Of a stretch of 64,000 nucleotides of DNA, positions 8,057-17,326 are shown one piece after another. How positions within the stretch are numbered: the first letter of the stretch is position 1; every line of letters starts with the position of its first letter. The position numbers were made by a program, and so were the translations under genes. The stretch is from Bosea sp. RAC05 (GTDB lineage: Bacteria; Pseudomonadota; Alphaproteobacteria; Rhizobiales; Beijerinckiaceae): positions 1,598,001-1,662,000 of the forward strand of contig NZ_CP016464.1 in NCBI RefSeq assembly GCF_001713455.1, written 5' to 3'. A model generated the notes under the pieces. It did not search any database. It worked only from the letters and a program-made list of their open reading frames with translations, and was not told the DNA's origin.

Positions 8057-8428
8057 TCAGCCAGCCAGAGGCTGCCGGGCGCTTTCGACGTGTCCGCGAT
8101 CGGCCGGGACATCGGCCTTGGGCCGGGCGGCACCGTCGAGCTGCAGCGCGAGTGCGTCCACCGCGGCCAGGGCCTCGCGCCGTGCGGCTTCGCTCTCGGC
8201 GACCGGCACCTGCGCATAGAGCGCCCGTGCGAAGACGGCGATCCGGGTCACGGCGAGATAGGTCGCGTCCTCCAGAGCGGCGGATATCGTGACGAAGCGC
8301 AGCACGTTTTCGAGATGTTTCTCGGCCGCGGGGCCGAGGGTCTTGGCATTCAGCGCGCCGGCCCTGAAGACCGCGCTGCGCAGGGTTTCGATCTCCGACG
8401 TCAGATAGTTCTGCACCTCGTCAGGCAT
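8057..8428 (-). CDS. Hypothetical cytosolic protein
   Basis: A 123-residue protein I do not recognise. Mostly helical, Ala/Glu/Arg-rich, with two amphipathic stretches (EVQNYLTSEIETLRSAV and AAEKHLENVLRFVTISAAL). No signal peptide or membrane helix. GGAGG lies at good spacing before the ATG, and codon use matches its neighbours. It converges on tadA with 16 bases between stops. Confidence 0.6.
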   Translation of the reverse strand: MPDEVQNYLTSEIETLRSAVFRAGALNAKTLGPAAEKHLENVLRFVTISAALEDATYLAVTRIAVFARALYAQVPVAESEAARREALAAVDALALQLDGAARPKADVPADRGHVESARQPLAG

Positions 8429-8845
8429 GGGCGCCTCCGCGACGGAACGTCTGTAAACAACCCCTTACCATGGGAAATCGCGCCCTTCCCGCGTCGACCG
8501 GCCGGGCAGTTAGCCGCGGGTCAACGCAAACCCGACAATCCGCATGGATGAGGCTGGGGTCGCTCCGGCGAGGAGCCGGGCCCGGCGCTCGCGGCAGGGT
8601 GTGATGGAGGAGGGCAGAGCGACCGTGAGGGATCGTATAGAGGCATGGACCAGCGGTCCTTTGGAAAGGTTATGGTCGCTGGGAGATCGTCCATCGTGGG
8701 CCCGATGACAAGAGGTTCAGATCATCCGAATCGGCCATGCCTTGCTTTTGCCTTGTCAGCGGTCTAGTGGTGCCCTCGAACCGCTCAGCCAGACCATGTG
8801 ATGGTGGCTTGAGCCTTCCACTCTCCCCCTCACGTCAGGTTAGTA
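8429..8845. other. 417-base intergenic stretch, no gene seen
   Basis: No supported coding region or RNA gene. It contains the promoters of two divergently transcribed genes. An inverted repeat AGCGGT...ACCGCT starts near 8758. A 34-codon reading frame at about 8604 has no family resemblance and was not called. Confidence 0.5.
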
Positions 8846-9268
8846 ATGCGTTGTATTGTGATGGCCGTGATCTTCACGGTCGCTGTGCCTGTGCTTGCGC
8901 GAGCGGACGCCGCGCTCGAGAAAGTCTCCTTCCAGCCCCAGGTCAAAGGACTGCGCTGCCTCAAGGCCGAAACCGTCACCATGATCCGGGAACTGGTCGA
9001 GAAGATCGGCCCGATTCAGATCACCTCGACCTGCGGCGGACGCCACGCCCGCAACTCCCAGCACTACCGGGGCAACGCCATCGACTTCCGTCCCCTGGCG
9101 ACGACGCCGCGCAAGGCCGCCGCGGTCGCCAAGACCCTCGAGGCCGTCGGCGGCGTCGGCTCCTATTCGAACGGCCTCGTCCATGTCGATGTCGGGGACC
9201 GCGAATTCGCCTGGTTCGGCACCAAGCGCGGCAATCGCCGCCTCGCCTACAACACACGCGGCCGCTGA
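8846..9268 (+). CDS. Secreted M15-type (DUF882/YcbK-like) peptidase
   Basis: A 140-residue protein with an N-terminal signal peptide (VMAVIFTVAVPVLARADA). The M15 metal-binding pattern is present: GRHARNSQHYRGNAIDFRP supplies the SxHxxGxAxD-type zinc site, and LVHVDVG supplies the third His. M15 enzymes are D,D- or L,D-carboxypeptidases of the cell wall, so a periplasmic peptidoglycan role is likely. The protein is short and consists of the catalytic core only. The ribosome site is weak (AGGTTAGTA before the ATG). Confidence 0.8.
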   Translation: MRCIVMAVIFTVAVPVLARADAALEKVSFQPQVKGLRCLKAETVTMIRELVEKIGPIQITSTCGGRHARNSQHYRGNAIDFRPLATTPRKAAAVAKTLEAVGGVGSYSNGLVHVDVGDREFAWFGTKRGNRRLAYNTRGR

Positions 9269-9287
9269 GGCCCCGGCGCGGCCGGCG

Positions 9288-10031
9288 TCAGCCGGCCGCG
9301 CGCAGCACCAGATAGCTGCCGAGCGCGAGCAGCCCGGCGAAGAAGCAGAGCCGGAAGGCCTTCGCCGAGATGCGGGCGCGGATGGCCGTTCCGGCCGCCA
9401 TGCCGGCGAGCGCCGGCAGCAGCGCCAGGCCCGACTGCAGCGCCACGCGCGGATCGAGCGCACCCGCCTGCAGCAGTCCGACCGCCAGAGCCAGTGTCGA
9501 GACCAGGAAGGACAGGCCGAGCGCCTGCACGAGTTCGTCCTTGTCGAGGCCCAGCGCCTGCAGATAGGGCACGGCCGGCAGCACGAAGACGCCGGTGGCC
9601 GCCGTGGCGATGCCGGTGGCGACGCCCACGAGCGGCCCCAGCCAGCGCTCGAATCCGGCCGGCACGCGCAGCTTCGCGGCCTTCAGCCCGACCAGCGCAT
9701 AGAGCACCAGCGCGATGCCGAGCCAGAGCGTGGCGGAGCCATCCTTCTGCCGCTCGATCAGTCCCGCGCCCAGCCAGGTGCCGCCGCAGATGCCGGCCAG
9801 CATCGGCCACAACCGGACGACGCAGCGGCGCAGGCCGGGCCCTGTCGCGAGCTGCCAGCCATTGGTGACGAGGTTGGGCACGACCAGCAGCGCGGCCGCC
9901 TGGGCCGGCGCCATCACCACGCCCAGGATGCCGACCGCGATCGTCGGCAGGCCGAGCCCGATGACGCCCTTGACGAAGCCGGCGAGCAGGAAGGTCGCCG
10001 CGATGAAGAGAATGAGGCCGCTGTCGATCAT
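9288..10031 (-). CDS. TauE/SafE-family membrane exporter
   Basis: A 247-residue inner-membrane protein of about eight helices. The N-terminus FLLAGFVKGVIGLGLPTIAVGIL and the mid-repeat GPLVGVATGIATAATGVFVLPAVPYLQALG are the two family repeats. TauE/SafE proteins export sulfite or sulfonate-derived anions; the substrate here is unknown. I prefer the start at 10031 (MIDSGLIL, with AAGGG upstream); an in-frame ATG at 10055 adds eight polar residues. Divergent from an ArsR-type regulator 104 bases away, which may control it. Confidence 0.88.
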   Translation of the reverse strand: MIDSGLILFIAATFLLAGFVKGVIGLGLPTIAVGILGVVMAPAQAAALLVVPNLVTNGWQLATGPGLRRCVVRLWPMLAGICGGTWLGAGLIERQKDGSATLWLGIALVLYALVGLKAAKLRVPAGFERWLGPLVGVATGIATAATGVFVLPAVPYLQALGLDKDELVQALGLSFLVSTLALAVGLLQAGALDPRVALQSGLALLPALAGMAAGTAIRARISAKAFRLCFFAGLLALGSYLVLRAAG

Positions 10032-10135
10032 GCGCCCTTGTCGCACTGCCGCCATGTCTTGTCGCGGCGCGATGTTACGGCGAGCGCCGTAGCATTCGCG
10101 CTTGCCTGGGGAGCCGGCCGGAGCATCATGCCCCG

Positions 10136-10879
10136 ATGAACACGCGCGGCCCCTACCTCGCCGAGATCGCCAGCCTGATGGGGGATCCCGCGCGCGCCAA
10201 CATGCTGCATGCGCTGATTGATGGCCGGGCGCTGACGGCCAAGGAGCTCGCCTTCCTCGCCGGTGTCGCCCCGCAGACCGCCAGCGGGCATCTGGCGCGG
10301 CTGCTGCAGGGCGGCCTGCTCGCCGTGACGGTGCAGGGCCGCCATCGCTATCACCGCCTCGCCGGTCCCGAGGTCGCCCAGGCGCTCGAAGGATTGATGG
10401 TGCTCGCCGGCGCTGGGACCGGAGGGCGGCGCCTGCCTGCCCGCGTCGGCGCGGAATTGAGCCAGGCGCGCACCTGCTACGACCATTTCGCCGGCCGGCT
10501 CGGCACCGCCATCCACGACGCGCTGGTGGCGGGCGGGCATCTCACGGTCGCCGAGGGCGGCTACGGCCTGACGGCTTCGGGCGAGGGCGTCTTCGCCGCG
10601 CTCGGGATCGTCCTGCCGGACAGGCCTCCGCGCCGCGCGCTCCTGCTCCCCTGCCTCGACTGGAGCGAGCGCAGGCCGCATCTCGCGGGGCATCTCGCCG
10701 CCGCGCTGGCCTGCCGCTGCTTCGAGACAGCCTGGGTCCTGCGTCGCAAGGACAGCCGCGCGGTGACGCTGACGCAGGCGGGACGGGCGGCCCTTGCCGC
10801 CGCTCTGCCGGGCTTCGTCTGCGACGCGCCGGAGCCGGTCAGCCGCGAGCGTCCAGAGCCTGCGCCAGCCTGCGCTTGA
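10136..10879 (+). CDS. ArsR-family winged-helix regulator
   Basis: A 247-residue regulator. The N-terminal 90 residues form an ArsR winged helix: IASLMGDPARANMLHALIDG, then the recognition region VAPQTASGHLARLLQGGLL and the wing QGRHRYHRL. The C-terminal 150 residues are a conserved extension with Cys residues (CYDHFAGRLG, RCFETAWVLRR), seen in the larger ArsR-like proteins of proteobacteria; a ligand is not apparent. It is divergent from the TauE exporter, so that gene is the likely target. Its last 41 bases overlap the convergent patatin gene. Confidence 0.85.
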   Translation: MNTRGPYLAEIASLMGDPARANMLHALIDGRALTAKELAFLAGVAPQTASGHLARLLQGGLLAVTVQGRHRYHRLAGPEVAQALEGLMVLAGAGTGGRRLPARVGAELSQARTCYDHFAGRLGTAIHDALVAGGHLTVAEGGYGLTASGEGVFAALGIVLPDRPPRRALLLPCLDWSERRPHLAGHLAAALACRCFETAWVLRRKDSRAVTLTQAGRAALAAALPGFVCDAPEPVSRERPEPAPACA

Positions 10880-11687
10880 CCTCGTCCTTCACCGGCTCGG
10901 CAGCGTCGAGAATTGCCTTGGCCTTGAAGAAATCGAGCCCGCCGATGCCGTCGGCCCCGGCGCGGATCAGGATGTCCGGGGGCTGGCGCTCGATCATGCG
11001 CTGCACGATGGTCCGCGTCAGGATCTGGCTGACGCCGAGCATCGCCTCCAGCGGGCTCGGAACCCGGGTCTCGCTGATGGTGGCGGGCGCACTGGTGTCG
11101 ACCGCCATGACGATCCGGCCTGGCGCCATCAGCCGGTCATAGGGCAGGGGATTGATCGCGCCACCGTCGATCAGCACGCGGCCCTCGATCACGACCGGCC
11201 GGATCAGCCCGGGGATCGCCAGCGAGGCCGCGACCGCCGGCGTCAGCGGGCCCTTGCCCAGCGCAACCTCGGAATGGAGATGATAATCGGTCGCCGTCGC
11301 CAGGAAGGGCGTCTTCAGATCCTCGAAACGGTCCGGCACGGCCTCGGGCCAGAACAGGTCGAGCATCCGCTCGCCGTCGATCAGGACGGGGTTGCCGAGC
11401 CCGCGCATCAGGTCGGTGAACTTGCCGACGCGGGCATCGAGCAGCCGCGCGATCACCTTGGCCCGGTCGCGGAAGGCCATGGTCACATGCTCGCGCAGCT
11501 CGCGGCCCGACAGTCCGGCGGCATAGGCGGCGCCGATGATCGCGCCCATCGAGCAGCCGGCGATCAGCGTCGGGCGCAGGCCGAGTTCGTCGAGCGCTTC
11601 CAGCACCGGGATATGGCTGAGGCCACGGGCGCCACCGGCCCCGAGCACGAGGGCGAGTTCGGGCTGGCCGGGCTTCGGCTGCCGCAT
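10839..11687 (-). CDS. Patatin-like phospholipase
   Basis: A 282-residue lipid acyl hydrolase of the patatin/RssA type. The oxyanion-hole loop VLGAGGARGLSHI, the nucleophile elbow GCSMG and the catalytic Asp in VLIDGGAINPLP are all present, so a Ser-Asp dyad enzyme is expected, cytosolic or membrane-associated. The start at 11687 follows a GGAG ribosome site; an alternative TTG/ATG pair at 11747/11741 would add 18-20 residues. It lies downstream of the dehalogenase-like hydrolase and the vapBC pair on the same strand. The 3' end overlaps the ArsR-type gene by 41 bases tail to tail. Confidence 0.88.
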   Translation of the reverse strand: MRQPKPGQPELALVLGAGGARGLSHIPVLEALDELGLRPTLIAGCSMGAIIGAAYAAGLSGRELREHVTMAFRDRAKVIARLLDARVGKFTDLMRGLGNPVLIDGERMLDLFWPEAVPDRFEDLKTPFLATATDYHLHSEVALGKGPLTPAVAASLAIPGLIRPVVIEGRVLIDGGAINPLPYDRLMAPGRIVMAVDTSAPATISETRVPSPLEAMLGVSQILTRTIVQRMIERQPPDILIRAGADGIGGLDFFKAKAILDAAEPVKDEVKRRLAQALDARG

Positions 11688-11768
11688 CACGGCTCCGTCA
11701 TGCGGCGTCGTGTCGGAAGAGCGAGGCTGGCTGCGCGGCATCACCAAGATCTGGCCCTTCGCCCCGTT

Positions 11769-12683
11769 TCAGGCAATGGGCTGCGACAGGAAGGGCGCGA
11801 GCGCCGCCAGGGTCGCCTCCGGGTTCTCCTCGGGGAGGAAATGGCCGCTTTCGATCGCCGTCCCTTCCGCCTGCGGTGCGAAGGTCTCGCGCCAGATCGC
11901 GAGCGGGCTCGCGCCCTTGGCGGGGATGCCGGCCTCGCCCCACAGGATCAAGGTCGGGCAGAGGATGCGGGTGCCCGCTGCGAGATCGACCCGGTCATGC
12001 TCGACATCGGTGGTCGCGCCGGCGCGGTAGTCCTCGCAGGCGGCATGGATCCGGGCGGGGTCGCTGAAGGATTCGCCATAGGCCTGCATCGCCAGCGGGT
12101 CGAACAGCGCGAGCGATTTCGCCCGGGTCCAGCTCGCGATGGTGTGGTCGAGCCAGCCCAGCGGATCGCCCTTGATCAGGTTTTCCGGCACCGGCTCGGG
12201 CTGGGCGAGGAACGTCCAGTGATAGACCTGCATGGCCCGGCCGGCATTCATGCCATCCCACATCGAGACCGTCGGCAGGATGTCGAGCAGCGCCAGCCTC
12301 TCGACGCGGCCGGGATGGTCCAGCGCCAGGCGGTAGGCGACGCGCGCCCCGCGGTCATGGCCGACGACGGAAAAGCGCAGATGCCCGAGCGCCTGCATCA
12401 CCGCGACGATGTCCTCGCCCATGGCGCGCTTGGTGTAGGTCTCGCGTCCACCATCGCCATGCGGCGCCATCGACCAGCCATAGCCGCGCAGATCCGGGCA
12501 GACCACGGTGTGGGTCCTGGCCAGTTCGGCGGCGATCCTGTGCCATTCGGCATGGGTCTGCGGAAAGCCGTGGATCAGCACGACCGGCGGCCCCTCGCCG
12601 CCGACACGGGCGAAGATCTTGCCGACGGGCCCGCTGATCCAGCGGCCGGAGAAACCCGGGAAGAGGCTGTCGAGATTGCTCAT
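11769..12683 (-). CDS. Alpha/beta hydrolase, haloacetate dehalogenase-like
   Basis: A 304-residue alpha/beta hydrolase. It has the oxyanion loop LIHGFPQTHAEW, DLRGYG, the nucleophile elbow GHDRGARVAYRLALDHP with Asp as nucleophile, a YHWTFLAQP segment matching the His-Trp halide pocket of fluoroacetate dehalogenases, and the C-terminal catalytic His in ESGHFLPEE. That set strongly resembles FAcD, although epoxide hydrolases share the Asp elbow. The ATG overlaps the vapC stop codon (ATGA), so it is probably translated from the toxin-antitoxin message. Confidence 0.85.
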   Translation of the reverse strand: MSNLDSLFPGFSGRWISGPVGKIFARVGGEGPPVVLIHGFPQTHAEWHRIAAELARTHTVVCPDLRGYGWSMAPHGDGGRETYTKRAMGEDIVAVMQALGHLRFSVVGHDRGARVAYRLALDHPGRVERLALLDILPTVSMWDGMNAGRAMQVYHWTFLAQPEPVPENLIKGDPLGWLDHTIASWTRAKSLALFDPLAMQAYGESFSDPARIHAACEDYRAGATTDVEHDRVDLAAGTRILCPTLILWGEAGIPAKGASPLAIWRETFAPQAEGTAIESGHFLPEENPEATLAALAPFLSQPIA

Positions 12684-13090
12684 GGGCGGGCTCCGGTCGC
12701 GGCAGCCGAGACGATGTCGGTATGGCTGAAATCATTGCCCTTGTAGAGCAGCGGTGCATTCAGCGATTTGGCGAGCGCGTAGGAGAAGCAGTCGCCGAGA
12801 TTGAGGCTGGCCGGGTGGCGGCCCTTGCCGAAGCGAACGAAGGCCTCAGACGCAAGGCGGGCTTGCTCCAGATCCAGCACTGCGGGCCGGACCTTGAGGT
12901 CGTCGAAGAGGGCCTCCACTGCGTGCAGCGGCGTCGCGGCGCGTTTGCCGATCAGGACCATGACGCATTCAGTGAAGGTGACGGCAGAACAGTGACAGTC
13001 GGACGTCTCGGCCAGCACTCTTTGGAAAAGGACCGCCTCCGGCTCGCCAAAAGCGATCGCGATGATGGCCGAACTGTCGGCGACGATCAC
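12680..13090 (-). CDS. vapC: VapC-type PIN-domain RNase toxin
   Basis: A 136-residue PIN-domain protein. Acidic catalytic residues are visible: the N-terminal VADSSAIIAI Asp, the Glu in FTECVMV, and the Asp in LNLGDCFSYALAK, followed by LLYKGNDFSHTDI, the usual last acidic patch. VapC toxins cleave tRNA or rRNA and are held inactive by the antitoxin. GTG start overlapping the antitoxin stop (GTGA). The gene downstream is an unrelated hydrolase, overlapping by 4 bases, which is not usual for a vapBC pair. Confidence 0.9.
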   Translation of the reverse strand: MIVADSSAIIAIAFGEPEAVLFQRVLAETSDCHCSAVTFTECVMVLIGKRAATPLHAVEALFDDLKVRPAVLDLEQARLASEAFVRFGKGRHPASLNLGDCFSYALAKSLNAPLLYKGNDFSHTDIVSAAATGARP

Positions 13091-13338
13091 GCTGGCAGTC
13101 CATTTTCATCATAGCCGAGGATCTCATCGGCTGTCCGGTTATCCGTCACCGGATAGGAGCGAAGACGCGCCAACGTTTCCTCGAGCTTGACGAGATCGAT
13201 GCGCGCTTCGCCACGCGGGAGCTGAGCCAGTTCGCGCTCCGCGGCGAAACGCACCGCGTCCTTGATCGTGCGCCCCGTGCGCGCCGCGAGTTCCCGGACG
13301 ATGCGGTCCGTCTCGGCATCCTTGATCAGGATCGCCAC
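13087..13338 (-). CDS. vapB: VapB-type antitoxin (PSK_trans_fac family)
   Basis: An 83-residue antitoxin starting with the family signature AILIKDAETDRIVRELAARTGRTIKDAV, ending in an acidic/aromatic toxin-binding tail (TADEILGYDENGLPA). The GTG start at 13338 is chosen because it is the start of the family domain and has GGAGG six bases upstream; a much longer open frame in this phase is a shadow of purD. It lies 59 bases after purD, with a two-copy direct repeat in between that is likely the autoregulatory operator. Confidence 0.88.
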   Translation of the reverse strand: MAILIKDAETDRIVRELAARTGRTIKDAVRFAAERELAQLPRGEARIDLVKLEETLARLRSYPVTDNRTADEILGYDENGLPA

Positions 13339-13348
13339 CGAAGCCTCC

Positions 13349-13377
13349 GTATATATCGAGTCGCGCTCTGTATATAT
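13349..13377 (-). promoter_or_regulatory. Direct-repeat operator of vapBC
   Basis: The octamer GTATATAT occurs at 13349-13356 and again at 13370-13377. The copies are 21 bases apart, two helical turns, so both face the same side of the DNA. Position just ahead of the vapB ribosome site fits autorepression by VapB-VapC; the A/T core may also serve as the -10 element. Confidence 0.5.
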
Positions 13378-13397
13378 AAACGATTGCTCCGCGCTTG

Positions 13398-14678
13398 TCA
13401 GCCTTCGCGCTCGCGCTTGACCGCCTGCCAGCCGATGTCGCGGCGGCAGAAGCCCTCCGGCCAGTCGATCGCATCGACGCCGCGATAGGCGCGCGCCTGG
13501 GCCTCGCTCACCGTCTTGCCCAGCCCCACGACGTTGAGCACGCGCCCGCCGCTGGCGACGAGATCGGTCGCGCTCTGCTTCGTGCCGGCATGGAAGACGA
13601 GCACGTCGTCGAGCGCCGCCGCCTTGTCGATGTCCCTGATGACGCTTCCGGTCTCCGGCTTGCCCGGATAGCCGCGCGCGGCCAGCACCACTGTCAACGC
13701 GGCCTCGTCCGACCAGCGCAGTGTGATGTTGTCGAGCACGCCGTCGCAGGCCGCCAGCAGCGCTGGCACGATGTCGCTCCTCAGCCGCGGCATCAGCACC
13801 TCGCATTCGGGATCGCCGAAGCGGACATTGTACTCGATCAGCTTCGGCCCCTGCGCGGTGATCATCAGCCCGGCGAACAGCACGCCCTGGAATGGCGTCC
13901 CGCGTTGCGCCATCCCGGCCAGCGTCGGCGCGACGATCTCCTTCATCACCCGCGCTTCCATGGCGGGTGTCATGATGGGCGCCGGCGAATACGCGCCCAT
14001 GCCGCCGGTGTTGGGGCCGGTGTCGCCATCGCCGACGCGCTTGTGGTCCTGCGCCGAGGCGAGCGGCAGGGCGTTCGTCCCGTCGCAGAGCGCGAAGAAG
14101 CTCGCCTCCTCGCCGATCATCCACTCCTCGATCACGACCTCGGCTCCGGCTGCGCCGAGCCCGCCGCCAAACATCATGTCTATGGCCTCGTTCGCCTGAT
14201 CGAGCGTCTCCGCCATCACCACGCCCTTGCCGGCGGCGAGCCCGTCGGCCTTGATCACGATCGGTGCGCCCTTCGCCGCGACATAGGCCTTGGCCGAAGC
14301 CGCGTCCGCGAAGCGGCCGAAACCGGCAGTCGGGATGCCAAACTCGGCGCAGAGTTCCTTGGTGAAGGCCTTCGAGCCTTCGAGCTGGGCTGCGGTCTTC
14401 GAGGGGCCGAAGACCTTGAGGCCGGCCGCCACGAGATCGTCTGCGAGGCCGGCGACCAGCGGACCCTCGGGCCCGACGACGACCAGCCCGATGCCCTGCA
14501 GCTTGCAGAAGGAGGCGACGGCGCCGTGGTCGGCGATGTCGAGGACGACATTCTCCCCGCATTGCGCGGTGCCGGGGTTGCCGGGCGCGATGAAGAGCCG
14601 GTCGCAGAGCGGCGAGGCCGAGATCGCCCAGGCCAAAGCATGCTCGCGGCCCCCCGATCCGATCAGAAGAATCTTCAT
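13398..14678 (-). CDS. purD: Phosphoribosylamine-glycine ligase PurD
   Basis: A 426-residue ATP-grasp enzyme joining glycine to 5-phosphoribosylamine in purine synthesis. Start [17 protein letters not shown] is diagnostic; [14 protein letters not shown], the ATP-grasp core [14 protein letters not shown], and [12 protein letters not shown] are present. Length equals the family norm. The start at 14678 is taken at the conserved N-terminus rather than the extended frame. Divergent from xseA, with vapBC downstream on the same strand. Confidence 0.96.
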   Translation of the reverse strand: MKILLIGSGGREHALAWAISASPLCDRLFIAPGNPGTAQCGENVVLDIADHGAVASFCKLQGIGLVVVGPEGPLVAGLADDLVAAGLKVFGPSKTAAQLEGSKAFTKELCAEFGIPTAGFGRFADAASAKAYVAAKGAPIVIKADGLAAGKGVVMAETLDQANEAIDMMFGGGLGAAGAEVVIEEWMIGEEASFFALCDGTNALPLASAQDHKRVGDGDTGPNTGGMGAYSPAPIMTPAMEARVMKEIVAPTLAGMAQRGTPFQGVLFAGLMITAQGPKLIEYNVRFGDPECEVLMPRLRSDIVPALLAACDGVLDNITLRWSDEAALTVVLAARGYPGKPETGSVIRDIDKAAALDDVLVFHAGTKQSATDLVASGGRVLNVVGLGKTVSEAQARAYRGVDAIDWPEGFCRRDIGWQAVKREREG

Positions 14679-14790
14679 CGTCGTTTCAATCCGCGGGGCT
14701 GGGTGGGCCAAAGGGTCGGGTGGGCAATAGCCGTCGCGCGACGCGACGGCAACGCTTCTGCGGCCGGGCCGGCGCCGCTATGGTCGCGCC

Positions 14791-16380
14791 ATGGACAGCG
14801 AATCGCCCAAGCCCGTCGGCAACACGCCCGAATGGTCGGTCTCGGACCTCTCCGGCGCGCTCAAGCGCACGCTGGAGGATGCCTTCGGCTTCGTGCGCGT
14901 GCGCGGCGAAATCTCGGGCTATCGCGGGCCCGTCGGCTCCGGCCATGTCTATTTCTCGCTGAAGGACGCCAACGCCAAGATCGACGCGGTGATCTGGAAG
15001 GGCGTCTTCGGCCGGCTGAAGACGCGGCCGCAGGAAGGGCTGGAGGTCATCGCGACCGGCAAGATCACCACCTTCGCCGGCAAGTCGAGCTACCAGATCA
15101 TCATCGATTCCATCGAGCCAGCCGGCATCGGCGCGCTGATGGCGCTGCTCGAGGAGCGCCGCAAGCGTCTGGCCGCCGAGGGGCTGTTTGCGGAGGAGCG
15201 CAAGCAGCTCATCCCCTATCTGCCCCGCGTCATCGGCGTCGTCACCTCGCCGACCGGCGCCGTCATCCGCGACATCCTGCACCGTCTGGAGGATCGCTTT
15301 CCCCGCCATGTCCTGGTCTGGCCAGTGCGGGTGCAGGGCGAGACCAGCGCGGCCGAGGTCGCCGCCGCCATCGCCGGCTTCAACGCCCTGCCCGAGGGCG
15401 GGCGCATCCCGCGGCCGGACGTCATCATCGTCGCGCGCGGCGGCGGCTCGCTCGAAGACCTGATGGGCTTCAACGAGGAGATCGTGGTGCGCGCGGCGGC
15501 CGCCTCGCTGATCCCGCTGGTCTCCGCCGTCGGCCACGAGACCGACGTCACCCTGATCGACCACGCCGCCGATCTGCGTGCGCCGACGCCGACCGGCGCG
15601 GCCGAGAAGGTCGTGCCGGTACGCGCCGAGTTGATGAGCCTCGTCGCCGATCTCGCGCGCCGCCAGGCCGGTGCGATGCGCCGCCTCTCCGACCGTCGCC
15701 GCAGCGACCTGCGCGCGCTCGCCCGTGCTTTGCCGGGGCCGGAAGCCGTTCTGTCGGGGCCGCGCCAGCGGCTCGATCTCGCCTCGACCCGGCTCGCCCC
15801 GGCGCTCGCAGCCAACGCCCGCAAGCACGAACAGAAGCTTGGCCTCGCCGCCCAGCGCCTCGTGCGTCAATCGCCGCTGGCGCGGCTCGCGGCGCTTCGG
15901 GCCCGGCTCGAAGGCTATGGGCGCGTGCTGGCGCAGGCGCGCAACGCGGCACTGTCCGCCGAGAGCCGACGCATCGTCGACGCTCGGCGGCGACTGCAGG
16001 AACTCGAGCAACGTGCAGCAAAGGCCTTGGCCCGCGGCGTGGCCCAGCGCGGCGAGCGGCTTCCGGCACTGGAAGCGCGGCTGCAGCGCGCGTTCGCGCA
16101 GAGCCTGTTGCGTCGCCGCGAGCGCTGGCGGTCTTCGGTTGCGCTGCTCGCCTCGCTCGGCCCCGACGCGGTTCTGGCGCGCGGCTATGCGCTGGTGCGC
16201 GACGAGGCCGGCGCCCTGATCCGCGATCCGGCACAGCTGCGCTCCGGCCAGGCGCTCGGCGTGCAGGTCGCGGGCGGACGCTTCGGCGTGGTCGTGGGAG
16301 GTGGTGGGGAGGGGCCCGCCCGTCCGGCCCGTCCCGCCCGGCGTGATGGGCCGAAGGCGGGCCAGGGCGACCTGTTCTGA
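14791..16380 (+). CDS. xseA: Exodeoxyribonuclease VII large subunit
   Basis: A 529-residue protein, the large subunit of the single-strand-specific exonuclease VII. The N-terminal OB-fold ([30 protein letters not shown]) is followed by the catalytic core with [41 protein letters not shown] and [29 protein letters not shown] long Arg/Ala/Leu-rich coiled coil occupies the second half. The C-terminal 30 residues ([16 protein letters not shown]) are a disordered extension longer than in E. coli. The small subunit xseB is not in the window. Confidence 0.95.
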   Translation: MDSESPKPVGNTPEWSVSDLSGALKRTLEDAFGFVRVRGEISGYRGPVGSGHVYFSLKDANAKIDAVIWKGVFGRLKTRPQEGLEVIATGKITTFAGKSSYQIIIDSIEPAGIGALMALLEERRKRLAAEGLFAEERKQLIPYLPRVIGVVTSPTGAVIRDILHRLEDRFPRHVLVWPVRVQGETSAAEVAAAIAGFNALPEGGRIPRPDVIIVARGGGSLEDLMGFNEEIVVRAAAASLIPLVSAVGHETDVTLIDHAADLRAPTPTGAAEKVVPVRAELMSLVADLARRQAGAMRRLSDRRRSDLRALARALPGPEAVLSGPRQRLDLASTRLAPALAANARKHEQKLGLAAQRLVRQSPLARLAALRARLEGYGRVLAQARNAALSAESRRIVDARRRLQELEQRAAKALARGVAQRGERLPALEARLQRAFAQSLLRRRERWRSSVALLASLGPDAVLARGYALVRDEAGALIRDPAQLRSGQALGVQVAGGRFGVVVGGGGEGPARPARPARRDGPKAGQGDLF

Positions 16381-16392
16381 CCGGGGCCGGTC

Positions 16393-17271
16393 TCAGAGCC
16401 CCTTGAGGAACGCCTTGACCCGCTTGATCGCATCCTCGCGCGCCTCCGGATTGGTGCCGACTGTCGCCTTGCCGGTGCCGGTCGCGGAGAAGGCGATGTC
16501 GCTGCGCTCCTTCACCTCCAGCCGCGGATGGTCGAAGTCATGCAGCGCGCCCGGATAGATCACGATCTCGACCTTCTCGCCGCGGCCTCTCGCGGCCTTG
16601 GCGAGATAGTCGCAGGGGCCGGGCGGGGTCCAGTCGTCCGCGTCACCGACGAGCATCAGCAGCGGCAGCCGCGCCATGAAGCTGGTCGACTCGGACTGCA
16701 CCCGGCAGCCCGGATAGAAGGCGATCGCCCTGGCGAAATCCGGCTGCTCGTCGGCCGGCCGGCGGTCCTTGCGGATGGCGGCCAGCACGCTGGAGCCGCC
16801 GCCGGACCAGCCGAGTAGGGCGATCCGCTCGGGTCGGACGTCGCTGCGTGCCTGCAGCCAGTGCCGCGCGGCGGCCGCATCCGCGACGCGTTCGCGGCTG
16901 GCCCGCACGGTGACCTCCTTGACGCCGCATTGCGAGCCCAGCCGGCGCGAGCCGTAGCTGTCCGGCATCAGGACGACATAGCCCTCCGCCGCGAGGCGCT
17001 CGCCCCAGTCGGAATGGCGCAGCGAGAGCTTGCCGCTTTCCCGGAACAGGCCGCCGCAGCCATGCAGGGCGACGACGGCCGGGAACGGCCCCGGACCCTT
17101 CGGCCGGTAGAGCACGGCGTCGAGATCGCCGTCATAGCTCGGCAGGCGCACCCGCTCGTAGCCGCCGGCCAGCGCGGCGCCGGCCAGCAGCGACAGCCCC
17201 GCGATCGCCGCGGCGAGGCGCGCGGCGCAGGCAATCACAAGGCTGGACTTCGTCGGGCGCAGCGCTATCAC
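16393..17271 (-). CDS. Secreted dienelactone hydrolase-family protein
   Basis: A 292-residue alpha/beta hydrolase with an N-terminal signal peptide or anchor (about residues 12-35, ending LLAGAALAGG). Family features: VALHGCGGLF, LMPDSYGSR, the nucleophile elbow GWSGGGSS with Ser, an acid region in LMLVGDADDWTPP, and the catalytic His in ALHDFDHP. Classical dienelactone hydrolase has a Cys nucleophile, so this Ser variant is a DLH-like esterase whose substrate is unknown. The GTG start has no good ribosome site; a second GTG 11 codons later would also leave a complete signal peptide. Confidence 0.8.
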   Translation of the reverse strand: MIALRPTKSSLVIACAARLAAAIAGLSLLAGAALAGGYERVRLPSYDGDLDAVLYRPKGPGPFPAVVALHGCGGLFRESGKLSLRHSDWGERLAAEGYVVLMPDSYGSRRLGSQCGVKEVTVRASRERVADAAAARHWLQARSDVRPERIALLGWSGGGSSVLAAIRKDRRPADEQPDFARAIAFYPGCRVQSESTSFMARLPLLMLVGDADDWTPPGPCDYLAKAARGRGEKVEIVIYPGALHDFDHPRLEVKERSDIAFSATGTGKATVGTNPEAREDAIKRVKAFLKGL

Positions 17272-17326
17272 GGGACGGGATTATCCCGGCATTGCGTGCG
17301 CGGATCAACGGTTTAGATATATCGTC

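Noticed and set aside
8600..8710. 34-codon frame in the 8429-8845 gap
   Set aside because: No family resemblance; the ribosome-site-like bases are part of its own coding stretch; too weak.
10794..12746. 650-residue plus-strand frame
   Set aside because: Antisense shadow of the patatin and hydrolase genes, both of which have complete catalytic motifs on the minus strand.
13395..16346. 983-residue plus-strand frame
   Set aside because: Spans purD antisense and xseA out of frame; the real genes have full family motifs.
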